Positions 5,687 through 6,112 of a DNA stretch of 6,112 nt are shown piece after piece. Location of the stretch: contig JAOZKS010000167.1 in the NCBI GenBank assembly GCA_029935255.1, forward strand, positions 1 through 6,112. The letters run 5' to 3'. The stretch's first letter is position 1, and the number at the start of each line of letters is the position of its first letter. Made by a program: the position numbers and the translations under genes. The notes beneath the pieces were generated by a model, which was not told the DNA's origin, searched no databases, and saw only the letters and a list, made by a program, of their open reading frames with translations. This DNA comes from Pontiella sp. Lineage in GTDB: Bacteria > Verrucomicrobiota > Kiritimatiellia > Kiritimatiellales > Pontiellaceae.

Positions 5687-6112
5687 CTAATAGGTCCTAG
5701 GGGGATGGATCGGGCCGGTGGTTTTCATCCAATCCGCCGTGGCTTTACGCATGCGATCCGTAATTTCAGGAAACTGCGCAGCGACATTCTCCATCTCCCA
5801 TGGGTCCGTTTTGTGGTCATACAAAATCTCAACCCCTTCACTGATGATATAGCGATAACGTACGTCGGAGGCGGATTGGGCACCGAGGATTTCGGAAAAG
5901 GCGTAGGTCCGGCCATTGGACACTTTACCTTCAAGCAACGGTACGATGCTAAAGCCATTCTTTGCGGCATCATTGGGTTTATCTACCCCGACCAGTTCAA
6001 ACGTCGTTGGAACCAGATCCATCAATTCCATTGGATGTGTGTTGATTTGATCCTGAGGGAAGCGCTTCGGATAGCTAACGATCATCGATGTGTTCAAGTT
6101 TTCTTCAAACAG
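5687..6112 (-). CDS. Sulfatase, C-terminal part (N-terminus outside window)
   Basis: The frame runs open from the window edge at 6112 to a TAG at 5687-5689 and gives 141 residues. They match the last third of an S1 sulfatase. LFEENLNTSMIVSYPKRF is the loop that in intact proteins reads roughly LYEENIRVPLIISWPG. It is followed by MELMDLVPTTFELVGV, the helix seen as SLMDLVPTLLELAG, and by VRYRYIISEGVEILYDHKTD with DPWEMENVAAQFPE, the WKLI...ELYDL...DP.E..NL tail. The catalytic Cys, the metal ligands and the signal peptide would all be outside the window, so activity cannot be judged. The usual G in EGG (here EEN) and the conserved W of the tail are changed, which is common between subfamilies. 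It is a different paralog from the sulfatase at 3767-5314 and appears to be the first gene seen of the same operon. Confidence 0.87.
   Translation of the reverse strand: MFEENLNTSMIVSYPKRFPQDQINTHPMELMDLVPTTFELVGVDKPNDAAKNGFSIVPLLEGKVSNGRTYAFSEILGAQSASDVRYRYIISEGVEILYDHKTDPWEMENVAAQFPEITDRMRKATADWMKTTGPIHPPRTY

Overview
All recognisable genes in this window lie on the minus strand, so it reads from right to left. They form a tightly packed run of secreted carbohydrate-ester hydrolases. Order of transcription: C-terminal end of a sulfatase (5687-6112, cut by the window edge); an unidentified 99-residue ORF (5326-5625); a complete S1-type formylglycine sulfatase (3767-5314); a secreted alpha/beta hydrolase (2956-3762); a decayed sulfatase (2504-2959); a SASA/sialate-O-acetylesterase-type esterase (922-2490); and the N-terminal part of a PhoD-like metallophosphatase (1-850, cut by the window edge). 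Gaps are 61, 11 and 4 bp, then a 4-bp ATGA overlap, then 13 and 71 bp. This is the spacing of one operon. No IS element, tRNA, rRNA, CRISPR array or strong promoter was seen.

The mix of clustered sulfatases, a SASA esterase and a PhoD-like phosphatase, with no SusC/SusD pair inside the window, is typical of marine polysaccharide degraders of the PVC group (Kiritimatiellota, Lentisphaerota, Planctomycetota, Verrucomicrobiota). A sulfatase-rich Kiritimatiellota genome is my best guess. This is inference from gene content, not from a marker gene.

Most of the complete products carry an N-terminal signal peptide, so they probably act in the periplasm or outside the cell. Together they look like a module that strips ester decorations (sulfate, acetyl, possibly other acyl and phosphoryl groups) from an anionic, probably sulfated, polysaccharide. 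No backbone-cutting glycoside hydrolase or lyase is in the window, and the substrate cannot be named from sequence alone.

The most notable feature is the short stretch between the alpha/beta hydrolase and the acetylesterase. It is a collapsed sulfatase gene. The N-terminal metal-binding segment, a piece of the central region and the C-terminal tail are still recognisable in order, but the catalytic Cys region is gone, large internal segments are missing, and at least two frameshifts separate the pieces. Its ribosome-binding site and ATGA coupling to the gene before it are intact. The second point of interest is the 99-residue ORF between two sulfatases. It has a very good ribosome-binding site and a start resembling L-rhamnose mutarotase, but the rest matches nothing I recognise.
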